Positions 48,395-56,857 of a stretch of 64,000 nt of DNA are shown here, piece after piece. Numbering within the stretch: the stretch's first letter is position 1; every line of letters starts with the position of its first letter. A program made the translations under genes and the position numbers. Origin of the DNA: Mycobacterium sp. Aquia_213 (GTDB lineage Bacteria; Actinomycetota; Actinomycetes; Mycobacteriales; Mycobacteriaceae); NCBI RefSeq assembly GCF_026625985.1, contig NZ_CP113116.1, positions 5,394,001 to 5,458,000 on the forward strand. Direction: 5' to 3'. The notes under the pieces are model-generated. The model worked only from the letters and a program-made list of their open reading frames with translations. It searched no databases and was not told where the DNA came from.

Positions 48395-49051
48395 ATGAAA
48401 GGAATGACAAGGATGTCTGGTGACGGATTCTTCGGCGGCCCCGGTGGTTTCGGGGGCGGCTTCGGTGGTCCCGGCTTTGGCGGCTTCGGCTTCGGAGGCG
48501 GCCCGGGTGGTTTCGGGGGCGGTTGGGGCAAACACGGTTGGGGTCAGGGCGGACCCGGCGGTCCCGGTTTCGGTGGTGGTTTCGGTCCGGGCGGTCGCCC
48601 GCCGCTGAAGCGCGCCGCCTTTGTCACGGCGGCGCTGTTGCTCGACGGTCCGGCCGATGCGGCGCAGGTCGTCCAGCGGGTGTCCGACGCGACTGACGGC
48701 GCGATCACTCCCCCGCAGGAGATCGCGGAGCTGGCCATCGGCCTGCTCGCCGGCCGTGGCGTGGTGACGGTCGACAACGGCGTGGCGACGTTGACCGAGC
48801 TCGGCAACAACCTCTTGAAGTGGCGGGGCGTCAGCAGCGAGACCGCGCACGCTTTCCTGGCGCGCGCGGGTCAGTTCGGCGACGTGTTCAAGATTCGCAG
48901 GGAACTGTTCGAGATCGCGGGCCTGGCGCGCACGATCACCTGGACCGGCACCGACGAGCAGAAGCAACAGCTGGCCGAGTCGCGGACCAAGGTTCTCGAG
49001 GCGCTGCGCGAGGCCAAGAAGACGCTGCACCGCGTGCTCGGCGAGGACTAG
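48395..49051 (+). CDS. PadR-like regulator with Gly/Phe-rich N-terminus
   Basis: 218 residues from the ATG at 48395; the ATG at 48413 (MSGDGFFGG), with an ACAAGG leader, is equally likely. The first ~65 residues are almost wholly Gly, Phe and Pro (FGGGFGGPGFGGFGFGG). The rest is helical and reads as a divergent PadR winged helix (RAAFVTAALLLDGPADAAQVVQRV...GRGVVTVDNGVATLTELGNNLL), followed by a helical dimerisation tail (LAESRTKVLEALREAKKTL). Divergent from MarR; ends just before a long inverted repeat. Confidence 0.75.
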   Translation: MKGMTRMSGDGFFGGPGGFGGGFGGPGFGGFGFGGGPGGFGGGWGKHGWGQGGPGGPGFGGGFGPGGRPPLKRAAFVTAALLLDGPADAAQVVQRVSDATDGAITPPQEIAELAIGLLAGRGVVTVDNGVATLTELGNNLLKWRGVSSETAHAFLARAGQFGDVFKIRRELFEIAGLARTITWTGTDEQKQQLAESRTKVLEALREAKKTLHRVLGED

Positions 49052-49109
49052 CGCACGCAGTCCTCAGTCACAGTGCCCACAACAGCACCGTGCTGCGGAG
49101 GACACCCCT

Positions 49110-49179
49110 TTTGCCCGCCTCCGAGCGACAAGCCAGGACAGTATTCGACGGCGCAATTTGTCGCTCGGAGGCGGGCAAA
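49110..49179. repeat. 22-bp perfect inverted repeat between convergent genes
   Basis: TTTGCCCGCCTCCGAGCGAC+AA at 49110-49131 is the exact complement of 49158-49179, with 26 bases between. It sits in the 185-bp gap between the PadR-like gene and a convergent dehydrogenase. It could be an elaborate terminator or a small palindromic repeat element. No gene is seen in the gap. Confidence 0.85.
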
Positions 49180-49236
49180 TTACACCTCCATCTCGGCGGA
49201 AACGGATGGGACGGATGTGACGCCGCCGTCGGCTCG

Positions 49237-50271
49237 TTAGGCCGTGGGCTCGCTGATCTTGACCAACGTCTTGCCGATGTTGGCACCGGTGAATAGCCCG
49301 TTGAGGGCGTCCACACAGGAGGCGATGCCGTCGAAAACGGTTTCGCGGTGCGCAAGCCGGCCTTCGGCCCCCCACTTGCGCAGCGCGGCGTGGGCCTCGT
49401 CGAAGCGGCCCCATTGGTCGAGCGCGTTAAATCCCTGCATCCGTGCGGTTTTCGACAGCAGGTTCACATAGTTGGCCGGCCCCGGGTGCTCCCCGGTCAA
49501 GTAGCTGGAGATGACGCCGCAGAGCACGACTCGTGCGTTGTTGGCGAGCCGGCCCAGCACCGCGTTGAGGATCGGGCCGCCGACGTTGTCGAAGTAGACG
49601 TCGACGCGTTTCGGGCAATGCTCCTTGAGCGCCGCCGCAATGTCGTCGTTCTTGTAGTCGATGCACGCGTCGAAGCCGAAGTCCTCGACTACGGCCCGGC
49701 ATTTCTCCGGGCCGCCCGCGATGCCCACCACCCGGGCGCCGGCGATCTTGGCGATCTGTCCGGCAATCGATCCGGTGGCGCCCGCGGCAGCCGAGACGAC
49801 CACGGTCTCTCCGGGCTGGGGCATGCCGACGTCGACCATGCCGATGTAGGCGGTGGCCCCGGTCGGGCCGTACACCGACATCACCGCCAGTTGATCGTCC
49901 TCGCTCGGGACGGGTGTGCTGAAGACGTCGTCGCGGATGATCACATACTCCTGGAACCCGGACAGCGTGGTGACCACGTCCCCGACGGCGAAGGCGTCAC
50001 ACCGAGTCTGGACGACCTCCCCGATGCCGGCCGCCCGGATGACCTCGCCGAGCTGCACCGGCGGAAGGTAGCCGGGCTGGTCGTTCAGCCAGGTCCGGAC
50101 CGCCGCGTCGAGTCCGACGTAGGTGGTCCGCAGCAGTGCTTCACCGTCGGCGGGCACGGGTGCCGCCGCGGTGATCAGCTCGGTGTCATCGAGCGCAACC
50201 AGCCCGGTCGGGCGGCGACGCAACAGGATCTGGCGATTCGGCGTGTCTGGCACGCTGCTGAAACTACCCAT
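49237..50271 (-). CDS. Zinc-independent NADPH-dependent MDR oxidoreductase (CurA/leukotriene B4 dehydrogenase type)
   Basis: 344 residues from the ATG at 50271 (MGSFSSVPDTPNRQILLRRRPTG). The MDR fold has PADGEALLRTTYVGLDAAVRTWLND at the N-terminus and the cofactor motif SAAAGATGSIAGQIAKIAGARVVG near residue 160, with YKNDD and VDVYFDNVGG typical of the alkenal/one reductase branch. It lacks the zinc ligands of alcohol dehydrogenases. It would reduce an enone or alkenal with NADPH. Divergent from the DUF3060 gene with 29 bases between. Confidence 0.9.
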   Translation of the reverse strand: MGSFSSVPDTPNRQILLRRRPTGLVALDDTELITAAAPVPADGEALLRTTYVGLDAAVRTWLNDQPGYLPPVQLGEVIRAAGIGEVVQTRCDAFAVGDVVTTLSGFQEYVIIRDDVFSTPVPSEDDQLAVMSVYGPTGATAYIGMVDVGMPQPGETVVVSAAAGATGSIAGQIAKIAGARVVGIAGGPEKCRAVVEDFGFDACIDYKNDDIAAALKEHCPKRVDVYFDNVGGPILNAVLGRLANNARVVLCGVISSYLTGEHPGPANYVNLLSKTARMQGFNALDQWGRFDEAHAALRKWGAEGRLAHRETVFDGIASCVDALNGLFTGANIGKTLVKISEPTA

Positions 50272-50300
50272 TAGACGCCGTCTGGTGGGAGCATCTGTCC

Positions 50301-51035
50301 ATGGAATCGCAGGACGACCCGGAAAAACGAATCCGGGACCTCGAGCGCCCGCTGGCCGAGACCGCGCGCGCTTCCGAATTGGGAGGCGCACCGCAGGGCG
50401 GTCAGGCCTACCCGCCGCCGCCCCCGGGCCCGGTGCCACCGCCGCCATTCGGCACCGCACCACCGCCACCGCCCATGTACGGCGGCTATGGCGGCTCCTA
50501 CGGCGGGCCCGCGCCGAAATCTTCCTCGGGAAACCGCATGTGGTGGATCGTGGGCACCATCATCGTGATTGGCGTGCTGGTGCTCGCGGGCGGCATCGCC
50601 GCCTTTGCCGCACACCAGCTTTCCGGTGTCCGGTCGATCATCTCCTCGGGCGTGACCACCTCGCCGGTGACGACGTCGCCCCGCAGCACGACGCGTAGCC
50701 CCCGGCCGTCGACCAGCGCGACGAGTCCGACCCGCAGTTCGGGTCCCTCGACGTTGCCGCTGCCGCCGCAGGGCGCACCGCTCGACGTGTCCGGAATCGA
50801 TGAGAACAAGACGATCGCGTGCAACGACAACGTGGTCACCGTCAGTGGGATCAACAACACGATCGTGATCACCGGCCACTGCACGAGCCTGACGGTGTCC
50901 GGCATGAAGAACTCGGTCACCGTCGATTCCTCCGACAGCATCGATGCTTCGGGCATGAACAACCAGGTGACGTTTCACTCCGGTGCGCCGAAGATCTCCA
51001 ACTCCGGCGTCGACAACGTCGTCGCGCAGGGCTGA
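50301..51035 (+). CDS. DUF3060-type membrane-anchored exported protein (Rv0314c type)
   Basis: 244 residues. The N-terminal ~75 residues are cytoplasmic and Pro/Gly/Tyr-rich (PPPPPGPVPPPPFG, YGGYGGSYGG), followed by one transmembrane helix near 78-100, a Ser/Thr/Pro-rich linker, and a C-terminal beta-repeat domain: TVSGINNTIVITGHC, LTVSGMKNSVTVDSSDSIDASGMNNQVTF. The repeated SGxxNxV pattern is the DUF3060 signature. Role unknown. Its stop is 6 bases from that of the convergent cyclase gene. Confidence 0.83.
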   Translation: MESQDDPEKRIRDLERPLAETARASELGGAPQGGQAYPPPPPGPVPPPPFGTAPPPPPMYGGYGGSYGGPAPKSSSGNRMWWIVGTIIVIGVLVLAGGIAAFAAHQLSGVRSIISSGVTTSPVTTSPRSTTRSPRPSTSATSPTRSSGPSTLPLPPQGAPLDVSGIDENKTIACNDNVVTVSGINNTIVITGHCTSLTVSGMKNSVTVDSSDSIDASGMNNQVTFHSGAPKISNSGVDNVVAQG

Positions 51036-51041
51036 GGTGCG

Positions 51042-54000
51042 TCAGTCAGCGTCCATCGCGTCGGCAAGCGCCAGATCGCCCTCGAATTCGACGTCTTGCG
51101 CTCTGGCCCGAAAGCGTTGCAGGAACTGCCGATAGCCGGCCTCGTCGCCGCGGGTCCGCGCCAGCAGTGCCCGCAGCCGCAGCACCGGAATTTCGTGCAG
51201 CACGAATCCCGGCTCGGTCGGGACGTCCGCGAGTCTGTCGACCGCGCTCTGCGCGGCCTCGATATCGCCGGGGCCGTTGCGGGTCAGCAGCGTCTCGACG
51301 AGCACGGTGGTGGCGGGTGCCCGGAACATCATCGTCCCGGCTTCGAACTGCGCGTTGAGGATTCGCGAAACCTGGTCGATCGCGCCGTCGAGATCGCCGG
51401 AGCGGGCACGGCCACGGGCGATTTCGGCGTCGGTCATGCGCCGGATCGCCACGATCAGCTTCTCGTCGACGAGCATCTCGCGAGCCTTGGCCAGATATTC
51501 GAAGCCCGCGCCTGCGCTGTCGTCGTTGCAGTGGATCAGCGCGTTGGCCCGATTCACCAGCGCGTACGCCAGCGCGGCGTTGTCACCGGAGCGTTGGGCG
51601 ATGTTCAGCGACTCAGCCGTCTGCGCCACGTCTTCGGCAGTGGGCAGCACCCCGCCGTTCTGCACCGCGGCCGCATATTTGTACAGCTGCGCGAACGGAT
51701 GGGTGGTCGGGTCGAACGACCTGGCCGTCGCGATGCCCTCCTCGAGGTCCTGTCGCCAGCCCGGCCGGCCCAAAAACATTCCGGCCGCGCCCTTTAACGT
51801 CAGCGCCCAGGCCAGCGGGGAGCCGATCACGAAGTTGCCCATGGTGGGGTCGCCGTGTGCGACGTCGATGATCCGTTGCGCCAGCTGCAGGCATTCGGTC
51901 GCCTCGCCCACCTCCCACTTGGCTTGGGCGGCGGCATAGAACAGCCCGGCCGTCATCGCCGGGTCGCCGATCGACTCGACCAGCGTGGCGAACTCCATCG
52001 CCATGGCGGCCGCCTCCCGATGCTGGGAGTTGAACGTCAGCGTGGTGAGGTGACCCGCCATGCCGACGGCCAATGACCTCTTGTCGCCGGCCTGCGTGGT
52101 GAGCGCCCGTAATTCGTCGAAACCGGTCTCGTCGGGCGTGCCGCCCACCTGAAACACGCTGCCGCACAACAGTGCTCGCGGTGCAATGCGCATAGCCAGC
52201 CGGTCGGGGTGATCGTCGGCGAGCCGATCGGCGATTCGCTGCGCCTGCTGCCAACTGGCCCGGGCCGCGCGGATATCCCGTCCGCCATACCAAGTCCCGG
52301 CCTGCATGTACCACTCGTAGGCCTCACGCAAATCCCCGGCCGCCGCGTACTGGGTGGCGACGATCGAGGCCTCCTGGCCGGTGAATTCGCCGTAAGTTCG
52401 CTGCAATACCGCGGCCACCCGACGATGCAATTCGGCTCTGCCGGCTTTCAATTGGGATTCATAGGCCACCGCCTGAATAAGCGGATGGCAGAAGGCGTAC
52501 GTCGCGTGTGGTGTGAAGCCGACCTGTTCGACCAGTGCCGCCTGGACCAACGGTGCCACGTCGACGGCGCCCAGCAGACAATTCAGCAATTCGGTGTCGA
52601 ACTGCGCGCCGATGACGGCCGCGGCGTTCAGGGTGCGTTTCGCGGTGGCATTGAGCCGATCGATGCGCGCCCCGATGATGCCCTGCAGGCTTGCCGGAAC
52701 ATGGATTTCGCGCACTTCGCGCACACACACGTAGGCGCCGGGCGCACCCTCGAGCTCGCCCCGCTCGGCGAGGTCACGCACGATCTCCTCGGCGGCGAAT
52801 GGCAGGCCGGCCGCCCGGTCGGCGATCACCGTCGGCAGTCCGGCCACCGAAGGGTCGGCCCCCAGCAGCTCGTTGATCAATTCGGTGATGTACGAATCAC
52901 CCAGTGGCTCAAGGAAGAACGGATGCGCACCCGGGATATGTGCCAGCGGCCCCGAGTATTCGGGTCGATAGGCAATGAGCAACGCCGCGTGCATTCCGGG
53001 GACCGCCGCCGCGAATTCGGCAAGCAGCGATTCGCTCACGCTGTCGATCCATTGGGCATCGTCGATGACGTAGATCGCGGACTCGGGCCGACCCAGCGAA
53101 ATGGTGTTGATCAGGTCGACCAGCCGGCGGCGCCGGGCGTCCGGGGTGACGTCCGGGCAGGGCGTATCGGGGTCACGGATGCCGAGCAGGTCGTCGAGCA
53201 GCACCAGGTCCTCGGCACCCGCCCCGGGGATTTCGGTGCGCACGCGGGCCCGTGCCACCTCCAGCGTGAGCCCGCCGAGGCCGAAGACCGCGCGCAGCAA
53301 CCGGGAGATCACGTGGAATGGAATCTCGCGGGTGTGCGATTCGCAATAGGTGACGGACACCTCAAATCCGGCGTTGCGCGCGATCGCCAACGACTCGCGG
53401 ACCAGCCGTGTCTTGCCCACGCCCGGGCGGCCCGTCACCGTGATCACGGTTCCCGCACCACGGCCGGTCTGCTCCAGTAATTCCGCGACGGCGTCCTTTT
53501 CGCGCTGCCGCCCGACGAGGCGGGACTGGCGGCGCGGCTTGCGGTGTTCAGCGTCGGTGGCCAGCAGGCGCCGTGCCGGCACGGTGGTGGCGAATCCCTT
53601 GATGTGCACGGTCTCGGGCTCACCCAGCACGGCCCGGTCCTCGACCAGGCGTGCCGTCGATTCGCTGAGCATCACACCGCCGGGCGGCGCCACGGATTCC
53701 ATCCGCTGGGCCATGCCCACCTGTTCGCCCACCGCGGTGTAGCCGAGGTGGGTCGCGCCGAGGTCGCCGGCGATCACCTGGCCGGAATTCAGCCCGACCC
53801 TCAGCCGCAGGTCGATCCCGTCCCGGCGGCCCACCTCGACCGCCAGCCGGCGGGCCACCTCCTGAATGTCCAGGGCCGCCAGGCACGCGCGAAACGCGTG
53901 ATCCTCCAATGTGATTGGCGCCCCGAATAGCGCCATGATGCCATCGCCGGTGAACTTGTCGACGGTGCCGCCGTAACGCTGGACCACGGTTGCCGACTGA

Positions 54001-54215
54001 TTGACGAGCTCGGTCATCACCTCACGCAGCCGCTCGGGACCCAACGATGCGGCGATGTCCATCGACCGCACCACATCGGCGAAGAGTACGGTCACCTGCT
54101 TGTATTCGGCGGTCTCGACGTTGGGCGCCAGCGGGGCACCGCAGGCATCGCAGAAACGCGCGCCCTGACGCGGCGTCGAACCGCACACTTGGCACACCGA
54201 CGACGCTGGCGTCAC
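51042..54215 (-). CDS. Adenylate/guanylate cyclase - AAA ATPase - TPR regulator
   Basis: 1057 residues. Domains in order: zinc ribbon CQVCGSTPRQGARFCDACG (residues 8-26); class III cyclase with FADVVRSMD and the metal/substrate motif YGGTVDKFTGDGIMALFG (35-200), keeping both metal Asp and a Lys that favours ATP; P-loop ATPase GRPGVGKTRLV near 260 with a YVIDDAQW Walker B near 390; then a long TPR-like helical region to the end. This is the large mycobacterial cyclase/ATPase group (like Rv1358, Rv2488c, Rv0386), but without a LuxR domain at its C-terminus. It may make cAMP in response to a signal sensed by the helical part. Confidence 0.92.
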   Translation of the reverse strand: MTPASSVCQVCGSTPRQGARFCDACGAPLAPNVETAEYKQVTVLFADVVRSMDIAASLGPERLREVMTELVNQSATVVQRYGGTVDKFTGDGIMALFGAPITLEDHAFRACLAALDIQEVARRLAVEVGRRDGIDLRLRVGLNSGQVIAGDLGATHLGYTAVGEQVGMAQRMESVAPPGGVMLSESTARLVEDRAVLGEPETVHIKGFATTVPARRLLATDAEHRKPRRQSRLVGRQREKDAVAELLEQTGRGAGTVITVTGRPGVGKTRLVRESLAIARNAGFEVSVTYCESHTREIPFHVISRLLRAVFGLGGLTLEVARARVRTEIPGAGAEDLVLLDDLLGIRDPDTPCPDVTPDARRRRLVDLINTISLGRPESAIYVIDDAQWIDSVSESLLAEFAAAVPGMHAALLIAYRPEYSGPLAHIPGAHPFFLEPLGDSYITELINELLGADPSVAGLPTVIADRAAGLPFAAEEIVRDLAERGELEGAPGAYVCVREVREIHVPASLQGIIGARIDRLNATAKRTLNAAAVIGAQFDTELLNCLLGAVDVAPLVQAALVEQVGFTPHATYAFCHPLIQAVAYESQLKAGRAELHRRVAAVLQRTYGEFTGQEASIVATQYAAAGDLREAYEWYMQAGTWYGGRDIRAARASWQQAQRIADRLADDHPDRLAMRIAPRALLCGSVFQVGGTPDETGFDELRALTTQAGDKRSLAVGMAGHLTTLTFNSQHREAAAMAMEFATLVESIGDPAMTAGLFYAAAQAKWEVGEATECLQLAQRIIDVAHGDPTMGNFVIGSPLAWALTLKGAAGMFLGRPGWRQDLEEGIATARSFDPTTHPFAQLYKYAAAVQNGGVLPTAEDVAQTAESLNIAQRSGDNAALAYALVNRANALIHCNDDSAGAGFEYLAKAREMLVDEKLIVAIRRMTDAEIARGRARSGDLDGAIDQVSRILNAQFEAGTMMFRAPATTVLVETLLTRNGPGDIEAAQSAVDRLADVPTEPGFVLHEIPVLRLRALLARTRGDEAGYRQFLQRFRARAQDVEFEGDLALADAMDAD

Positions 54216-54269
54216 GTCTGAAACCCTAGGCGCTATCCCTGCGAGGGGGAACGCCCGGAAATCGACAAC

Positions 54270-54656
54270 CTACGTTTGCTCTTCCGTATCGTCGTCGAGG
54301 ACGCTGACCGCAATGCCGTACGGCAAGAAGCGCACCTTGCGCTTCGGGTCGACGTTGTTCTTATTAGCCCGCAGCGCGTCGAGCTCGCTGGCATACACCT
54401 GTTCGACGCGCGCGTCACCCGCGGCATCGACGGTGTAGATCGCCCAGACACCGTCGCCGGCCTCACCCGCGGTCTCCGGCCCGGACCGGGGCCGCCGGGA
54501 CAGGTCGTCGAAGAATGCCGAAAAGCCTGTCCGGGCGCCCGGAGCGGCGGCAAACCTGCCGATCCGCTCGAACACGTCGCGCAGCCCTTCGCTGCCTTCC
54601 CTGATCACCCGATCGAAGTCCTCGGGATCAAATCCGAATGCACCGTGCTCGCCCAC
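54270..54656 (-). CDS. Conserved hypothetical protein (Rv0313 type)
   Basis: 128 residues, start MGEHGAFGFDPEDFDRVIREG. It is cytosolic, with an amphipathic helix near the start and a DAAGDARVEQVYASELDALRANKNN segment. The end is acidic (VLDDDTEEQT). It follows the Hsp70-like gene by 91 bases on the same strand, as Rv0313 follows Rv0312 in M. tuberculosis (memory), suggesting a shared function with it. Confidence 0.8.
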   Translation of the reverse strand: MGEHGAFGFDPEDFDRVIREGSEGLRDVFERIGRFAAAPGARTGFSAFFDDLSRRPRSGPETAGEAGDGVWAIYTVDAAGDARVEQVYASELDALRANKNNVDPKRKVRFLPYGIAVSVLDDDTEEQT

Positions 54657-54747
54657 GTGGCCTCCTCGCAGCTCGTAGCGTTAGTGCCCAGTGTGCGCCC
54701 GCGCGCGCTGATCCGCCACGAAGTTTGCTCGTAGCCGAACGCCACCG

Positions 54748-56703
54748 CTAATAGCCGGGGCCCAGGAACGGGTTCTGTGAGTACCCGCCGCCGCTGGGGG
54801 GATAGCCGCCCCCGTAGCCGCCGCCCGGATACTGCCCCGGATATTGCTGAGCCGGGTATTGCGGAGCCGGATTCGCGGGCGCCTGACTGGCCGGCACCTG
54901 GATCGGGATCGGCACCGGCAGCAGCGGAACGTGGATCCACTGCGTGGTCATCGGCACCGTCGTCGAGGTGGTCGGCGGCGGCGGAGGGGTCGTCGTCTCG
55001 GGTGGCGGTGGCGGAGGCGTCGTCGTCGGCGTGGTCATCACCGGCGATGGCGGCTGAGTCGTCTGCGGCGGACGCGGATGCGGATGCGTGACGACCGGCG
55101 GCGGCTCGGCGGTCACCACCGGTGGCGGTGGCGGTGGCGACGGTGGAGGTTCCGGCGGTGGCGGCGGAGGCGGCACCGAGGAGGGCACCGGCGCAGCGGT
55201 GGGGGGCGGTGGCACCGCCGTCGGAGGCGGCGGGACCGGACTGGGCATCAGCGAGCTGACCGGTGGCAGCGGCACGGGCGCGACGGAGGGCACCGGAGGT
55301 GCCTGGCGATTTTCGATCCCGGTCAACGTGTACGCCACACCGCCGACCGCGGTCATGGCCACCAGCGCGAACATGCCGACGACCAACTGCGACAGCCGCA
55401 CCCGGCGCCAGGCGCGCTCCCGGGGCGGCTCGATCACGTTCAGGCGCATCGACCAACCACCGGGGTTGCTTTCTTCGTCGAAGGCCTCGGGCGTGTAGGG
55501 CACCCGGATATCGCCGGGGTATTCGGTTTGGGACCAGGCCAACTCGCGATCGGTGAGCGCTTCCTCGTCGATCACCAGCAGGTCGCCGGCGGGCAGTTCG
55601 ATGATGTCGCTGCCCGACGACGCGGCGAGCAAGCTGATGGACGTGCGGGTGCGCAGGTCTTGTTCTTCACCGCGCGCGGCCAGCACCAGTGCGCCGGCGG
55701 CGGCCGCGAATGCGGGTTGCGCCGGTGAGACCACCGGCCGACGGCTGTGCACCGAAAGGCGTTCGTTGACAAGAGGAATGCTGGCACCACCGCCGACGGT
55801 GACCACCGCGGACAGGTCGTTCCAGCTCTTACGGTGCCGGCACAGCATGTCGTCGAACGCGTAGATGAGTCCGGTCAGCCGATCCTGGATCAGGTCGCCC
55901 AGCTCGTCACGGGTGAACTTCATGGTGGCCCGGCGTCCTCCGAGCTCGGCCGCGAATTCCGTTGCGCGTTCCGTGGATAGCTGCTCTTTGGCGGTGCGGC
56001 ACTGTTCCCGGAGCCGGGCCAGTTGCCCGACCGCGGCGGTGCTGGCCGGGTCGATACCGCTGCCGTGTCCGAGCTCTTCGAACACGCAGAGCAATAATGC
56101 CGCGTCGATATCGTCACCGCAGAAGTCGGTGTAACGCATTGTGGCGCTTAGCGGTTTGAAATCGCCCGCGAGGTCTATCAGGGTGGCGGAGGTACCCGAG
56201 CCGCCGAAGTCAAGCAATCCGACGACGCCGGTTGCGGCCAGGCACAGCTCGGCGTTCGCCGCGGTCAACGAGGCGATCGAGTCCGACACCAGGCGCGGTG
56301 CCATACCGCTTCGCACGAAGCCCAGATGTGTACGCAATCCGTTGCGTAATGCCTGAGCGGTAGCGGGTTTCCAATACGACGGAACAGCGATCGAGATCTC
56401 CGAGGAGCCCGCGTCCGCGCCGGCCGCCAGCACCATCGCGTCCAGTGCTTCGACCATCAAGAGGTCGGGGTCGTGAGCGGAGCCATCGCCGGACACCAGC
56501 GCCACCGAATCGCCGACGCGGTCGACGAACCCGCTCATCAACATGCCGGGCTCAGTGAGCTTCGGGTCCTCTTCGGGTAGACCAACTTTCGGTGCGCAGT
56601 GCGGGTACAGCGTTAGTACCGCACGACGTGAAACCGGCGGGTTTCCGTCACGTGCTGCGACCAGGTTGGTGGTTCCGATCGACAACCCAAGTGGGTCGTA
56701 CAT
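54748..56703 (-). CDS. Hsp70/actin-like membrane protein with Pro/Thr-rich tail (Rv0312 type)
   Basis: 651 residues. The N-terminal half is a degenerate Hsp70 ATPase: MYDPLGLSIGTTNLVA (phosphate-1), GLLDFGGSGTSATLIDL (phosphate-2), VTVGGGASIPLVNERL (adenosine). A linker, one transmembrane helix near residue 440-460 (LVVGMFALVAMTAVGGVAYTL), then ~180 residues of PPPP, PTAVPPPPT and TTPTTTPPPPP, ending in a Tyr/Gly/Pro segment. Topology: ATPase-like inside, proline tail outside. It shares layout with the three paralogues at 9.9, 11.6 and 23.4 kb, though its ATPase half is much closer to true Hsp70. Function unknown. Confidence 0.9.
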   Translation of the reverse strand: MYDPLGLSIGTTNLVAARDGNPPVSRRAVLTLYPHCAPKVGLPEEDPKLTEPGMLMSGFVDRVGDSVALVSGDGSAHDPDLLMVEALDAMVLAAGADAGSSEISIAVPSYWKPATAQALRNGLRTHLGFVRSGMAPRLVSDSIASLTAANAELCLAATGVVGLLDFGGSGTSATLIDLAGDFKPLSATMRYTDFCGDDIDAALLLCVFEELGHGSGIDPASTAAVGQLARLREQCRTAKEQLSTERATEFAAELGGRRATMKFTRDELGDLIQDRLTGLIYAFDDMLCRHRKSWNDLSAVVTVGGGASIPLVNERLSVHSRRPVVSPAQPAFAAAAGALVLAARGEEQDLRTRTSISLLAASSGSDIIELPAGDLLVIDEEALTDRELAWSQTEYPGDIRVPYTPEAFDEESNPGGWSMRLNVIEPPRERAWRRVRLSQLVVGMFALVAMTAVGGVAYTLTGIENRQAPPVPSVAPVPLPPVSSLMPSPVPPPPTAVPPPPTAAPVPSSVPPPPPPPEPPPSPPPPPPVVTAEPPPVVTHPHPRPPQTTQPPSPVMTTPTTTPPPPPPETTTPPPPPTTSTTVPMTTQWIHVPLLPVPIPIQVPASQAPANPAPQYPAQQYPGQYPGGGYGGGYPPSGGGYSQNPFLGPGY

Positions 56704-56857
56704 AGAGCGAATACTTTCGTCTATAGGGGTCGGTGGCCAGCGTTAACGATAGCCGCGGACACGCGGAAAGCCGATGGCTTGCAATGCCATTGGTATCGCC
56801 CCGATGCGATTGTGTCACCGAAGCGGTACTAAAAACCCCTTGACAAACGCGTCGTGG

